A stretch of DNA of 52,966 nt, from the NCBI RefSeq assembly GCF_008520305.1, contig NZ_ML703281.1, forward strand, positions 16,419-69,384, written 5' to 3'. Position 1 is the stretch's first letter; every line of letters begins with the position of its first letter. The stretch comes from Mesorhizobium sp. SARCC-RB16n. Lineage in GTDB: Bacteria; Pseudomonadota; Alphaproteobacteria; Rhizobiales; Rhizobiaceae. A model generated the notes under the pieces. That model saw only the letters and a list, made by a program, of their open reading frames with translations, was not told the DNA's origin and did not search any database. Below are positions 44,902-52,966 of the stretch, piece after piece. The translations under genes were made by a program, and so were the position numbers.

Positions 44902-45076
44902 GGCGCTGCCCCTCATCTGCCTGCCGGCATCTTCTCCCCGTATAGTGACGGGGAGAAGGGGCTGAAACACACGGTCAGCGCCATCGATGACAATTGGCGA
45001 AATCATCGGCGGCAGCCTCTTTCTCCCCGTCTCTATACGGGGAGAAATGCCCGGCAGGGCAATGAGGGGCGGCGCC
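44902..45076. repeat. Complete two-arm palindromic repeat, family R3
   Basis: The outer parts GGCGCTGCCCCTCATCTGCC and the inverse of GGCGCCGCCCCTCATTGCCC pair. Each arm has a hairpin, CTTCTCCCCGT-atagtg-ACGGGGAGAAG (44931-44958) and TTCTCCCCGT-ctctat-ACGGGGAGAA (45021-45046), with a spacer of about 60 bases. It lies between convergent waaC and greA, filling most of the 254-base gap, and may end transcription from both sides. Confidence 0.85.
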
Positions 45077-45128
45077 AACCTAGCGCGAATAGCGCCTGTC
45101 AGCGCGGAGCCGCGCCCAGCCGAAGCCC

Positions 45129-45602
45129 TCAGATAAACTGCACCTGGACGATCTCATACCCCCTGGCACCGCCAGGCGCATTGACCTCGATGGCGTCGCC
45201 GACTTCCTTGCCGATCAGCGCACGGGCGATGGGCGAGGAGATCGAGATGCGGCCGGACTTCACGTCGGCTTCCTGGTCGCCGACGATCTGGTAGGTCTTC
45301 TTCTCCTCGGTGTCCTCGTCGACCAGCACTACGGTGGCGCCGAACTTGACCTTGTCGCCGCTGAGCTTGGTGACATCGATCACCTCGGCGCGCGCGATCA
45401 GGTCCTCGAGCTCGTTGACACGGCCCTCATTGAGGCTCTGCGCTTCTTTCGCGGCATGGTATTCGGCGTTTTCGGACAGGTCGCCATGCGAGCGCGCCTC
45501 GGAGATCGCCTCGATGATGCGCGGCCGCTCTTCCTGCTGGCGCCAGCGCAGTTCTTCCTTCAATGACGCGAACCCTTCGCCTGTCATCGGGACCTTGTTC
45601 AT
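45129..45602 (-). CDS. greA: Transcription elongation factor GreA
   Basis: A 157-residue factor that enters the secondary channel of RNA polymerase and triggers cleavage of backtracked RNA. N-terminal coiled coil ([20 protein letters not shown] to about residue 75), with the acidic tip residues Asp41 and Glu44 in [15 protein letters not shown]-terminal FKBP-like domain with [21 protein letters not shown] terminator-like hairpin precedes the gene by about 60 bases, so its expression may be controlled by attenuation. Confidence 0.97.
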   Translation of the reverse strand: MNKVPMTGEGFASLKEELRWRQQEERPRIIEAISEARSHGDLSENAEYHAAKEAQSLNEGRVNELEDLIARAEVIDVTKLSGDKVKFGATVVLVDEDTEEKKTYQIVGDQEADVKSGRISISSPIARALIGKEVGDAIEVNAPGGARGYEIVQVQFI

Positions 45603-45659
45603 AGTGCCTGACCTTTCCTGCCGCCGCCCCCGCGTTTCGGGGGAAGCCTTGTCGTTGGG

Positions 45660-45704
45660 TACAAAAAGAAAACGGTCCGACAGCCTCGGGCTAACGGAAC
45701 CGTT
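45660..45704 (-). promoter_or_regulatory. greA: Terminator-like hairpin in the greA leader
   Basis: On the minus strand the sequence AAACGGTTCCG-TT-AGCC-cga-GGCT-GT-CGG-ACCGTTTT is followed by CTTTTTG: a bulged stem of about 13 bp with an A/T-rich tail. It lies about 60 bases upstream of the greA ATG and downstream of an AT-rich -10-like TATATT (45722-45727). A transcript beginning near 45715 would form the hairpin almost at once, giving a short RNA of about 50 nt, comparable to GraL in E. coli. Confidence 0.55.
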
Positions 45705-45819
45705 TCACCGCAATTTCCCTGAATATAGCAATCTTTGCGGGCTTTTCACGCTCAAAAATCGGTTTTGCAAAAATCATCCCTTCTTTTGTCAGCGAAGGCG
45801 GCTGTGGAATGAAGCGAAC

Positions 45820-45847
45820 AAAAAACGGCCGCGATTGCTCGCGGCCG
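45820..45847 (-). terminator. Terminator of the TPR-protein gene
   Basis: The perfect 8-bp stem CGGCCGCG-attgct-CGCGGCCG has a run of A on the plus-strand side (AAAAAA at 45820-45825), so it ends the minus-strand transcript of the TPR gene 25 bases after its stop. This separates that gene from greA, and makes the second hairpin at 45660-45704 a feature of greA itself. Confidence 0.85.
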
Positions 45848-45871
45848 CCTTGAGAAACCATGGAAGCCCGA

Positions 45872-46423
45872 TCAGCTTCTCATGAAATGTTCGATCTGCT
45901 CGGCCAGCATGCCGTATTCGCGCGAACCCTTGCCGGTGCGCTTTTCGATCTCCGTCAGTTGCTGCTGGGCGCCGGCCAGGTCGCCGATCTGCAGATGCGC
46001 CTCGCCGAGATATTCTCGCACCAGCGTGTAATTCGGGTCGATGCGCAGCGCTTCCTCGTAATAGCCGAGGCCGACGGTGACGCGGCCAGAGTGGCGGTGC
46101 GAGTAGCCGAGATAGTTGAGGATGCGCGGATCCTGCTTGTTGGCGGCAAGAACGAGAACCGAGATCGCCTCGTCATAACGCCCGGCCATCGCCAGGTCAT
46201 GACCGGCCTCGTAGATGCTGTCATCGTCCAGCATGCCTTCCTTGGGCGGCACGCATTTCTGCTTCTTCTTGTCCCATACCTCGCCCTTCTTGCACTGGCT
46301 GACGGTCTGCCCACCGCCGCCACCGCCGCCAGAACTATCGCCGCCGGCGGCGAACGCCGGAACGGCAAGAAACTGCAGAGCGACCAGCGCGGTTGCAGCC
46401 TGAAGCAGCACTCTTTTATGCAT
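45872..46423 (-). CDS. Secreted tetratricopeptide-repeat protein
   Basis: A 183-residue exported protein: signal peptide MHKRVLLQAATALVALQFLAVPAFA, then a Gly-rich segment (GGDSSGGGGGGGQ), a CKKGEVWDKKKQKCVPP cysteine-bounded hairpin, and two TPR units (YEAGHDLAMAGRYDEAISVL and NYLGYSHRHSGRVTVGLGYY). The CxxGxxWdxxxxxC segment is typical of several rhizobial periplasmic proteins. Its function is unknown; TPRs suggest a protein-protein scaffold in the periplasm. Confidence 0.82.
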   Translation of the reverse strand: MHKRVLLQAATALVALQFLAVPAFAAGGDSSGGGGGGGQTVSQCKKGEVWDKKKQKCVPPKEGMLDDDSIYEAGHDLAMAGRYDEAISVLVLAANKQDPRILNYLGYSHRHSGRVTVGLGYYEEALRIDPNYTLVREYLGEAHLQIGDLAGAQQQLTEIEKRTGKGSREYGMLAEQIEHFMRS

Positions 46424-46511
46424 CGAAGCCTCCTTGAGGGGTGTGACAATGCAACACTAACGCCGAGCGGTCCGCGTTTCATCCCGAAAAGACCGGTCTG
46501 GAGAACATGAG

Positions 46512-47000
46512 GTGACGGATGCCGCAAATCCGGTATCATCGCAGGCGAATGAGACTGAGCCACGGAGAGGGCCCGTGCAGCGGCGACTTGAAAAGGACTG
46601 GGATCTCACGATCGGCCCCGACACCGTGCGGCTGTTCATTCTCAAGGCCAAGGCGCTGAGTGCGGCCGTCAACGAGGACTATACCGACGGCGCCGAACAC
46701 GAGGTCGAGTTCGATGGCGACAGGCATGACAATCACCACCATGACGGCCTTGCCGAGGAAAGCTCGGAAAACCTCACCGAGGAAGAGCTGCGCGAGCTGA
46801 TCAACGACCTGAATGTCGACGAGGCCGCCGAGCTGATCGCGCTGGCCTGGGTCGGCCGCGGCGACTACGACGCTTCGGAATGGTCGGACGCCGTGACCGC
46901 AGCGCGCGAGCGCGCCAACAGGCGAACGGCGAAATACCTGCTCGGCATGCCGCTGCTCGCCGACTGGCTGGAAGAGGGGCTGGAAGCGATCGGCGCGTAA
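46512..47000 (+). CDS. DUF3775 protein
   Basis: A 162-residue, acidic cytoplasmic protein. The DUF3775 core is EELRELINDLNVDEAAELIA, LAWVGRGDYDASEWSDAVTA, then LGMPLLADWLEEGLEAIG. The N-terminal region is charged and His-rich (DRHDNHHHDGLAEESS). The start is taken at GTG 46512, as there is no ATG before the conserved region in this frame. Function unknown. The first 20 residues are uncertain. It is divergent from the TPR gene by 88 bases. Confidence 0.78.
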   Translation: MTDAANPVSSQANETEPRRGPVQRRLEKDWDLTIGPDTVRLFILKAKALSAAVNEDYTDGAEHEVEFDGDRHDNHHHDGLAEESSENLTEEELRELINDLNVDEAAELIALAWVGRGDYDASEWSDAVTAARERANRRTAKYLLGMPLLADWLEEGLEAIGA

Positions 47001-47076
47001 CGCTGAGGTAACCGATTGTGATCGCGTCGAAGCGTCTATCCAGGCAACTTCAGCGGGCCGCCGCCGTTTGTGGGTG

Positions 47077-48225
47077 ATGGCAAAGCTGAGCTTTCCCCGT
47101 AATTGCAGGATTGCATTGGCCATGGCCTTCACGGCTCTGCTGGTCATGCCGGCCGACGCCAGACATCGTTACAAACACCACAAGCCGCTGACCTCGCGCG
47201 TGGAGCAGCCGCTGACGCAGCGGGCCGATCAACCGCTGAAGCAGCGAGGCAAGCGACAGCCGAGAGCGCGCGCCGGGCAGCAGCTGACGCCAAATCCGGC
47301 ACCGCAGAAAACGCAGGATGCTCCGCCATCCGCCGATGTTCCGGTGCCCCAGCCACGTCCGGTGGACACTCCAAAGGCGGACACTCCGCAGAAGCAAGAC
47401 CAGAACGCTGAAAATCCAAAGAGCGGCGGAGCGCCCGATCTGCTCAAGGACGAGAGGTCCGGTCAGAAAAGCCAGATGCCGTCCGAACCGCCAGCCGATA
47501 TGGAAAGCGAGCCGGAGCCGCCAGACGTGGCGCCGACGCCGACACCAAGGCCGGATGTCCAGGAGGCCGAGCCTCAGCCGCCTGCCGTCGCCCCGCAGCC
47601 CACGTCAAAGCCGGCGGACGCGGGCGATGAGGAAAAGATGCTGCCTGATCCACGCTCGGCCGATGTTCCCGCCGACAAGATGCCGGCCGAGGAAGTCGCC
47701 TGCCGCGAGCGCCTGAAGACGCTCGGGGTCGAATTCGAGGAGCACAAAGCCGAAAGCAACCCCGAAATCGGCTGCTCGATTCCCTACCCCATCATGCTGA
47801 AGACGCTTGGCAAGTCGATCGCCATCGCACCTGGCGCCGAGCTCAATTGCCCGATGGCCGAGGCGGTGGCGCGTTTTGCCACCGACGTCATCCAGCCGGC
47901 GGCGAAAGCCGAATTCGATGCCGACCTGAAATCGATCGGCCAGGCATCGGCCTTCGTCTGCCGACCGCGCAACGGCACCCGCAAACTATCCGAACATGCT
48001 TTCGGCAACGCACTCGACATTGCCAGCTTTACGCTGTCCGACGGCAAGACAATCGAGGTCGGGCTGGCGCCACCGGAAAAGGACGCCAAATTCCTCGATG
48101 CCGTGCGCAAGGCCGCCTGCGGCCCGTTCAAGACCGTGCTCGGCCCCGGCGCCGACGCCGACCACGCGATGCATTTTCATTTCGACCTGGAGGCTCGCCG
48201 GCATGGCGGCACGTTCTGCCAGTGA
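47077..48225 (+). CDS. Extensin-like secreted protein (first of tandem pair)
   Basis: A 382-residue protein with a cleavable signal peptide (IALAMAFTALLVMPADA), a long Pro/Gln/Lys-rich disordered region (about 30-210), and a C-terminal extensin-like domain (about 215-382). The latter has the VanY/peptidase-M15-like pattern RKLSEHAFGNALDIASFTLS and HAMHFHFDLEARRHG, that is SEHxxGNALD and the HFHFD ending, with conserved Cys (VACRERL, IGCSIPY, FVCRPR, KAACGPF, GTFCQ). Probably a metal-binding envelope protein, perhaps peptidoglycan linked. ATG 47077 is chosen; TTG at 47068 is possible. Confidence 0.82.
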   Translation: MAKLSFPRNCRIALAMAFTALLVMPADARHRYKHHKPLTSRVEQPLTQRADQPLKQRGKRQPRARAGQQLTPNPAPQKTQDAPPSADVPVPQPRPVDTPKADTPQKQDQNAENPKSGGAPDLLKDERSGQKSQMPSEPPADMESEPEPPDVAPTPTPRPDVQEAEPQPPAVAPQPTSKPADAGDEEKMLPDPRSADVPADKMPAEEVACRERLKTLGVEFEEHKAESNPEIGCSIPYPIMLKTLGKSIAIAPGAELNCPMAEAVARFATDVIQPAAKAEFDADLKSIGQASAFVCRPRNGTRKLSEHAFGNALDIASFTLSDGKTIEVGLAPPEKDAKFLDAVRKAACGPFKTVLGPGADADHAMHFHFDLEARRHGGTFCQ

Positions 48226-48334
48226 GCGGACTGATCGCTAGCCACATTTCAGCCGCAGGCGTGAACGCGGGCGCTGAGTTTTCCTTTACCCTTGATCGTT
48301 AAAATGCCGGATATCCAGAATTGGGATTCCGCCA

Positions 48335-49141
48335 ATGGCCGGCAAATTTCGCGCCGTTTTCCTCGCCGCCACGCGCAATTTGAAACCTGCTGCGTTGCTG
48401 GCCACAGGCCTTGCACTGGCCACGGTTTCGGCCTGCAACACCGGCAGCGTGCTGTCCTTGCAGCCTGCTGTCGATGTCGGTTCGCAGACCGCGGCCGTGC
48501 CGCAATATACGGGCTTGCAGAGGCTTGTTCCATCCAATCCCTACATGACGCAGGCCGCCTATCCGCGCATGGATGAGCCGATGTCGCCGCTGGAGCAGAT
48601 TCCGGCCAGCGAAACGGATTGCCGCCAGCAGCTGAAGCGCCTCGACGTCGCCTACACCGACCTGGCGCCGATCCACGAAGGCCAGTGCGGCATCGACTAT
48701 CCGGTCAAGGTCACGGCCATCGGCAGCGTCCAGATGAAACCCGCCGCGACGCTGACGTGCGACATGGCGGCCACATTCGCCGCCTGGACGGAGAACGAAC
48801 TCGTTCCCTCCGCCCGCTGGCGCTACTTCTCCGGCGTCAAGACCATCCACCAGGGCTCCAGCTACTCCTGCCGCAACATCGCCGGTGAAGGCGTGCTATC
48901 CGAGCACGGCAAGGGCAACGCCCTCGACGTCATGAGCATCGAACTCAACAATGGCGACGACATCGACGTGCGCAAGCCCGGCCTGTTCGCCTTCCGCACC
49001 CGGGGCTTCCTCAACAATGTGCGCGCCGACGGCTGCCAGTATTTCACCACCGTGCTCGGCCCCGGTTACAATTACGATCACCGCAACCATTTCCACTTCG
49101 ACATCAAGAACCGCAAGAACGGTTATCGCGCCTGCCGCTGA
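48335..49141 (+). CDS. Extensin-like lipoprotein (second of tandem pair)
   Basis: A 268-residue paralogue of the upstream protein without the Pro-rich linker. The N-terminus NLKPAALLATGLALATVSAC is a signal with a lipobox (TVSAC), so it is anchored to a membrane. The C-terminal domain has YPVKVTAIGSVQMKPAATLT, EGVLSEHGKGNALDVMSIEL, and the HRNHFHFDIKNRKNGYRACR end. It shares the His/Asp pattern with the first protein, so both could act on the same polymer. The function is not established. The gap between the two genes is 109 bases. Confidence 0.82.
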   Translation: MAGKFRAVFLAATRNLKPAALLATGLALATVSACNTGSVLSLQPAVDVGSQTAAVPQYTGLQRLVPSNPYMTQAAYPRMDEPMSPLEQIPASETDCRQQLKRLDVAYTDLAPIHEGQCGIDYPVKVTAIGSVQMKPAATLTCDMAATFAAWTENELVPSARWRYFSGVKTIHQGSSYSCRNIAGEGVLSEHGKGNALDVMSIELNNGDDIDVRKPGLFAFRTRGFLNNVRADGCQYFTTVLGPGYNYDHRNHFHFDIKNRKNGYRACR

Positions 49142-49301
49142 TCGCACAGCCGAACTTCGTCATCCCAGGTCTTCGCCGCGTCGCTTCGCTGCATGATGAC
49201 GAAGACATGATCACCGGCCATGAGAAAGACACCTGCCTGCACCCATAGGGCTCTGGCCCCACCGGCGAAATCTGCTTAGACCCTGACGACATGGGGAGCA
49301 A

Positions 49302-50006
49302 ATGAGCCAACGAAGCCTTCGACGCCTGATGATATGGCTTGCCGCGCTATTGGTCGCCTATGTAGCGCTCGCCTATGTCGCCGCGCCGGAATTCTGGACA
49401 TTCCGTGATCGCGGCTTTCGCAACCAGCGCTTCGAGATGGTCACCCACACGCCGCAAGGCATTCCTGGCGACCCCATCAATGTCGGCCTGGTCGGCACCG
49501 AGAAGGAACTGGTGCACGCTTTCGCCGTCGCCGGATGGGACACCGCCGACGCCGTCACCTTGAGAACCGCCATCGATATCGGCGAGAGTGTCCTGTTTGC
49601 CCGCCCCTATCCCGATGCGCCGATGAGCCGCCTGCTGTTCGAGGGCCGCGTCCAGGAATTGGCTTTCGAAAAGCCGGTCGGCGATAGTGCCGACCGGCGC
49701 CACCACGTCCGTTTCTGGCGGACGGATACGGTCGGCGACGATGGAAGGCCGCTCTGGCTGGGTGCCGCCAGCTTCGATCGCGGCGTCGGCTTGAGCCACG
49801 ACACGGGCGCCATCACCCATCATATCGGTCCCGACCTCGATGCCGAACGCGACTTCATGATCGGCGACCTGAGTGCCTCTGGCCTGTTGCTCTCAACCAG
49901 CGACCTGGCAGGCATCGGCCCCACCAGGACCGGCCGCAATGGCGGCGGCGACCCTTATTTCACCGATGGCAAGGCAATCGTCGGCGTGCTGAAGCAGTCG
50001 CCGTGA
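49302..50006 (+). CDS. LssY C-terminal-domain membrane protein
   Basis: A 234-residue protein with one N-terminal membrane anchor (LMIWLAALLVAYVALAYVAA) and a periplasmic domain of the LssY C-terminal family: VGTEKELVHAFAVAGWDTAD, ESVLFARPYPDAPMSRLLFE, RRHHVRFWRTD, and ASFDRGVGLS-HDTGAITHHIG. The His-rich HHVRFW and THHI positions are notable. The family is named from a Legionella secretion-associated gene; its biochemical role is not known. Confidence 0.8.
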   Translation: MSQRSLRRLMIWLAALLVAYVALAYVAAPEFWTFRDRGFRNQRFEMVTHTPQGIPGDPINVGLVGTEKELVHAFAVAGWDTADAVTLRTAIDIGESVLFARPYPDAPMSRLLFEGRVQELAFEKPVGDSADRRHHVRFWRTDTVGDDGRPLWLGAASFDRGVGLSHDTGAITHHIGPDLDAERDFMIGDLSASGLLLSTSDLAGIGPTRTGRNGGGDPYFTDGKAIVGVLKQSP

Positions 50007-50121
50007 CGCATTTCTCGTCGCCGGCCTGGGACGCCGCCTGATCGACGCGCGTTTGCCGTCATCTTTCTAAAATGGTCTCCGACTATTTTCGAAAGCCGTG
50101 CGGCAATGCTATTGAGCCCTC

Positions 50122-51432
50122 ATGCTATACGTTGAAATCGCCACCGTGGTCGTCCTCATCTGCGTGAACGGCCTTCTTTCGATGTCCGAACTCGCTATCG
50201 TCTCGTCGCGGCCGGCTCGCCTGAAGGCGATGATCGACCGCAACATCAAGGGTGCCGGCCGCGCGTTGGCGCTTGGCTCCAATCCCGGCAAGTTCCTGTC
50301 GTCCGTCCAGATCGGGATCACGCTGGTCGGCGTGCTCTCGGGCGCCTTTTCCGGCGCCACACTCGGCCAGAGGCTGGCGCAATATCTGGCTTCGACAGGC
50401 ATCCGCGAGAACATCGCCGATCCGCTCGGTGTCGGCATCGTCGTGGCCATCATCACTTATGCCTCGCTGATCATCGGCGAGCTGGTGCCCAAGCAGATCG
50501 CGCTGCGCGATCCCGAACGGGTCGCGGTGCGCGCGGCGCCGGCAATGACGATCCTCGCCACCGTCTCGGCCCCTCTGGTCTTCCTGCTCGATATTTCAGG
50601 CCGTGCCGTGCTCTGGCTGCTCGGCCAGCGCGGCGAGAGCGAGGAAAAGGTCACCGACGAGGAGATCAAGATGCTGGTCGCCGAGGCCGAACATCACGGC
50701 ACCATCGAATCCGACGAGCGGCGCATGATCGCCGGTGTCATGCGGCTTGGCGACCGCGCCGTGCGCGCCGTGATGTCGCCGCGTACCGACGTCGACTGGA
50801 TCAACCTGCAGTCCGATGAAACCACGATCCGCAAGCTTCTGATGGACACCCAGCATTCCCGCCTGCCCGCTGGCGACGGCGGCGTGGATGCCATGATCGG
50901 CGTCATCCAGACTCGCGACGTGCTGGCCGCGCTGCTCGGCGGCCGCGCGCTCGACCCGCGCAAATATGTGCGTGCGGCACCCATCGTGCACGACCAGGCC
51001 GATGCGCTTGACGTGCTGCAGAAGCTGAAGGAGAGCAACGTGCCGATGGCGCTGGTGCATGACGAATACGGCCACTTCGAAGGCATCGTCACCCCCGCCG
51101 ACATTCTGGAAGCCATCACCGGCGTCTTCCGCTCGGACCTCGAGGCCGGCGAGGAAGAAAACGCCGTCCAGCGCGACGACGGCTCATGGCTGCTCGCCGG
51201 CTACATGCAGGCCGACGAGATGGCCGAGGTGCTGGGCATCGACCTGCCGGAGAACCGCGACTACGAGACCGTCGCCGGCTATGTGCTGTCGCACATGCAC
51301 CATCTGCCGGCGACCGGTGAATGCGTCGATGCGCAGGGCTGGCGCTTCGAGGTGGTCGACCTCGATGGCCGCCGCATCGACAAGCTGATCGCCACCCGCC
51401 TGCCCAGCGGCCACCGCGAGATGGCGCGCTGA
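50122..51432 (+). CDS. Hemolysin/CNNM-type CBS-domain membrane protein
   Basis: A 436-residue protein: an N-terminal DUF21/CNNM membrane region (about residues 1-190; MLYVEIATVVVLICVNGLLS, MSELAIVSSRPARLKAMID, ITLVGVLSGAFSG, IIGELVPKQIALRDPERVAV), a CBS pair (about 205-335; VMSPRTDVDWINL, VHDEYGHFEGIVTPADILEA), and a C-terminal CorC/HlyC domain (about 350-430). Members export Mg2+/Co2+ or affect metal balance. The historical name hemolysin is misleading. The start at 50122 is preceded by no strong ribosome site. Confidence 0.9.
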   Translation: MLYVEIATVVVLICVNGLLSMSELAIVSSRPARLKAMIDRNIKGAGRALALGSNPGKFLSSVQIGITLVGVLSGAFSGATLGQRLAQYLASTGIRENIADPLGVGIVVAIITYASLIIGELVPKQIALRDPERVAVRAAPAMTILATVSAPLVFLLDISGRAVLWLLGQRGESEEKVTDEEIKMLVAEAEHHGTIESDERRMIAGVMRLGDRAVRAVMSPRTDVDWINLQSDETTIRKLLMDTQHSRLPAGDGGVDAMIGVIQTRDVLAALLGGRALDPRKYVRAAPIVHDQADALDVLQKLKESNVPMALVHDEYGHFEGIVTPADILEAITGVFRSDLEAGEEENAVQRDDGSWLLAGYMQADEMAEVLGIDLPENRDYETVAGYVLSHMHHLPATGECVDAQGWRFEVVDLDGRRIDKLIATRLPSGHREMAR

Positions 51433-51497
51433 CGGTTCAAATGTCCAGGGACGATGGCGGTCATTGGCATGGTGCCGGCTGATTGCCGGCCCGCGAT

Positions 51498-52817
51498 CTA
51501 CTGCTCCGCGAAAGCCCGCGAGAATGAATCGAGCATCGGCCGCGCAAGATACTCTAGGAATGTCCGATCGCCGGTGCTGATGAATGCCTCGACCGGCGTC
51601 CCGGGATAGAGCTGCTCGCGCCGCACGCCGGGCGGCAGGTCGGCGGCAATCGTCAGTTTGGCGCGGAAATAGGGTTCACGCGTGGTCTGGTCGATGAGCC
51701 GATCCGCCGAAATCTGTGTCACGGTGGCTGAAACCTCTGGCGTGAGCCGCGCGTTCAAGGCGGACAATCGCAGTTTCACCGTCTGACCGACCCTGACCTG
51801 GTCGATGTCCTTCGGCCGCAGCTTTGCATCGACGACCAGGCCCGACGCGGTGGGCAGGATCTCCATGATCTTTTCGCCCGGAGCAATCACGCTGCCCTTG
51901 GAATTGTAGGTCGACGACACCACGATGCCTGCCGCCGGCGCCTTGATCGTCGTTCGTCGCAGCACCGCCTCTGCCGCCCTGGTCTGTTCCTCGACGTCGG
52001 CCAAATTGGAGCGAACGTCGTCGAGTTTCGTCAGCGCCTCCTCGACGCGTTGCGTGGTCAGGCGCTCGGTCTGCTCCTGGGCTTCGACGATCTGGGTGTT
52101 AGCCGCCGCGAGATTGGCCTCCAGCGCCCCGGCCTGCCCGACGAGATCGGCCTCGCTGCGCAAAAGCTGGGAGTATTCGGTACGATTGGTGAGGCCCCTG
52201 TCCAGCAGATTGGTCTTGATGCCGAGTTCTTTCTTGACGACTTCGGCTTGTTGCTGAATGGCCTGTTTTTGGGCCTGCAATCCCACCACCGACTGCCGGT
52301 GCATGGCGACCCGCTGCGCCAGGATCGATTGCTCCGACCGGAACCGGGCGAGCCTGGCGTCGAATTCTTTCTGCTGTTCTCGAATCAGGATCTCGAAATC
52401 GTGCTGGAAAGGTGCCGGCGCCGCTTCTGCGATTGGCGCCAGCCTGTCCAGCCCGTCGCGTTCCGCCTCCAGCCGCGCCGCACTTGCCTTGAGCGCGATC
52501 GACTGTCTCGTCAGCCGGTTGAGATCGGCCTGCGCGGCCGTTGGGTCCAGCACGATCAGATCCTGGGCCAGTTGCACGCGATCGCCTTCATGGACCAGCA
52601 GCGCCTGGACGATACCGCCTTCACGATGCTGGATCTGGATGTTTCCGCCCGTCGCCGAGATCGTGCCTTGCGTGATCACCGCTCCCGACAAGGGGGCGCT
52701 GACGGCCCAATAGCCGAAACCGCCCGCCAGCAGCGCTATGGCGGCATAACCGGTAAGGGCCACGCGTCTTATGTCGGTGCGTGGCTGACTATCCCAGGCG
52801 AGGCTCTGTATCGTCAT
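51498..52817 (-). CDS. Type I secretion periplasmic adaptor (HlyD/PrtE family)
   Basis: The membrane-fusion subunit of a type I secretion system, 439 residues. A single N-terminal membrane helix (VALTGYAAIALLAGGFGYWA), a first lipoyl half-motif (IQHREGGIVQALLVHEGDRV), two long coiled-coil blocks (about 95-290), the second half (IKAPAAGIVVSS), then a beta-barrel C-terminus with the conserved LYPGTPVEAFISTGDRTFLEYLARP of the HlyD/PrtE type. Two bases separate it from the preceding ABC gene. The substrate is not in the window. Confidence 0.93.
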   Translation of the reverse strand: MTIQSLAWDSQPRTDIRRVALTGYAAIALLAGGFGYWAVSAPLSGAVITQGTISATGGNIQIQHREGGIVQALLVHEGDRVQLAQDLIVLDPTAAQADLNRLTRQSIALKASAARLEAERDGLDRLAPIAEAAPAPFQHDFEILIREQQKEFDARLARFRSEQSILAQRVAMHRQSVVGLQAQKQAIQQQAEVVKKELGIKTNLLDRGLTNRTEYSQLLRSEADLVGQAGALEANLAAANTQIVEAQEQTERLTTQRVEEALTKLDDVRSNLADVEEQTRAAEAVLRRTTIKAPAAGIVVSSTYNSKGSVIAPGEKIMEILPTASGLVVDAKLRPKDIDQVRVGQTVKLRLSALNARLTPEVSATVTQISADRLIDQTTREPYFRAKLTIAADLPPGVRREQLYPGTPVEAFISTGDRTFLEYLARPMLDSFSRAFAEQ

Positions 52818-52819
52818 CG

Positions 52820-52966
52820 TCAGGATCCGAAACTGCCACCCGCACGGATCGTCGGGGCGAACGACCCGGTCACCACCGTGCTCTGCTGGGGGCCCTTGAT
52901 GAGCGACCGCCGCAGCATCTCGCCGCTTGGCCCGAAGGCTTCGATCATGCCGCCGCGCAAAAGCAT
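52820..52966 (-). CDS. Type I secretion ABC transporter, C-terminal end (partial)
   Basis: The last 48 residues of a minus-strand gene cut by the window edge. The readable part is RGGMIEAFGPSGEMLRRSLI, typical of the final strand of the ATPase domain of PrtD/HlyB-like proteins (glycine and the FGP turn), ending with a Ser/Gly-rich tail. Its stop (TGA at 52820-52822) is two bases from the adaptor start, so both are in one operon. The first codon visible (ATG at 52966) is internal, not the start. Confidence 0.75.
   Translation of the reverse strand: MLLRGGMIEAFGPSGEMLRRSLIKGPQQSTVVTGSFAPTIRAGGSFGS

Overview
This window looks like chromosomal DNA from an alphaproteobacterium of the order Hyphomicrobiales, most likely Mesorhizobium or a close relative. 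The evidence is high GC coding sequence with strong G/C third-position bias, the gene order lsrB-like LysR / trxB / Lrp that I know from rhizobia, a rhizobial-type long carB, and several families of short palindromic intergenic repeats. I see no rRNA, tRNA or CRISPR array. The assignment rests on recognition of protein families, not on a database search.

Layout. 1-6.2 kb: small metabolic and regulatory genes, with three divergent regulator/target pairs (LysR-LysE exporter, MarR-SDR oxidoreductase, ArsR-MFS exporter). Each of the three has a clear dyad in the shared promoter region. 6.4-11 kb: a secreted SH3-domain protein and carB, with a terminator-like hairpin just ahead of carB. 11.1-12.9 kb: an AT-rich island holding one OLD-like ATPase/TOPRIM nuclease gene broken by a single frameshift. 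13-17 kb: RidA, cupin, DUF4142, YihY/BrkB and DUF899 proteins, all on the minus strand. 17.1-20.2 kb: a sugar ABC importer (binding protein plus two permeases) without an ATPase gene. 20.3-24.9 kb: acetyltransferase, lytic transglycosylase lipoprotein, DNA alkyltransferase, cold-shock protein, a RelE-type toxin-antitoxin pair and a glutathione transferase. 24.9-30.4 kb: two overlapping EAL genes, an aspartate aminotransferase, a cupin and a membrane GGDEF-EAL protein. 30.6-36.6 kb: an EF-G-like GTPase, a 725-bp gap with several structured elements, a methyltransferase, and the lsrB/trxB/lrp block.

36.8-44.9 kb is a lipopolysaccharide inner-core locus. It holds every step from sedoheptulose 7-phosphate to ADP-L-glycero-D-manno-heptose (gmhA, hldE, gmhB, hldD), two heptosyltransferases (waaF, waaC) and a WaaE-like glycosyltransferase. 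A LysE exporter and a Phd-type antitoxin/toxin-like pair sit in the middle. 45.1-53 kb: greA with a GraL-like terminator in its leader, a TPR protein, a DUF3775 protein, two tandem extensin-like secreted proteins, an LssY-type membrane protein, a CBS-domain membrane protein, and a type I secretion adaptor with the end of its ABC partner at the window edge.

The observations most worth following up are: the frameshifted solitary OLD-like nuclease with paired hairpins upstream; the greA leader terminator; the antitoxin promoter built on three 9-bp-spaced repeats; the 32.7-33.4 kb gap with a near-perfect 27-bp dyad and a minus-strand terminator that may serve a small membrane protein; the overlapping EAL pair; and the paired-arm palindromic repeat families, which sit mostly between convergent genes.
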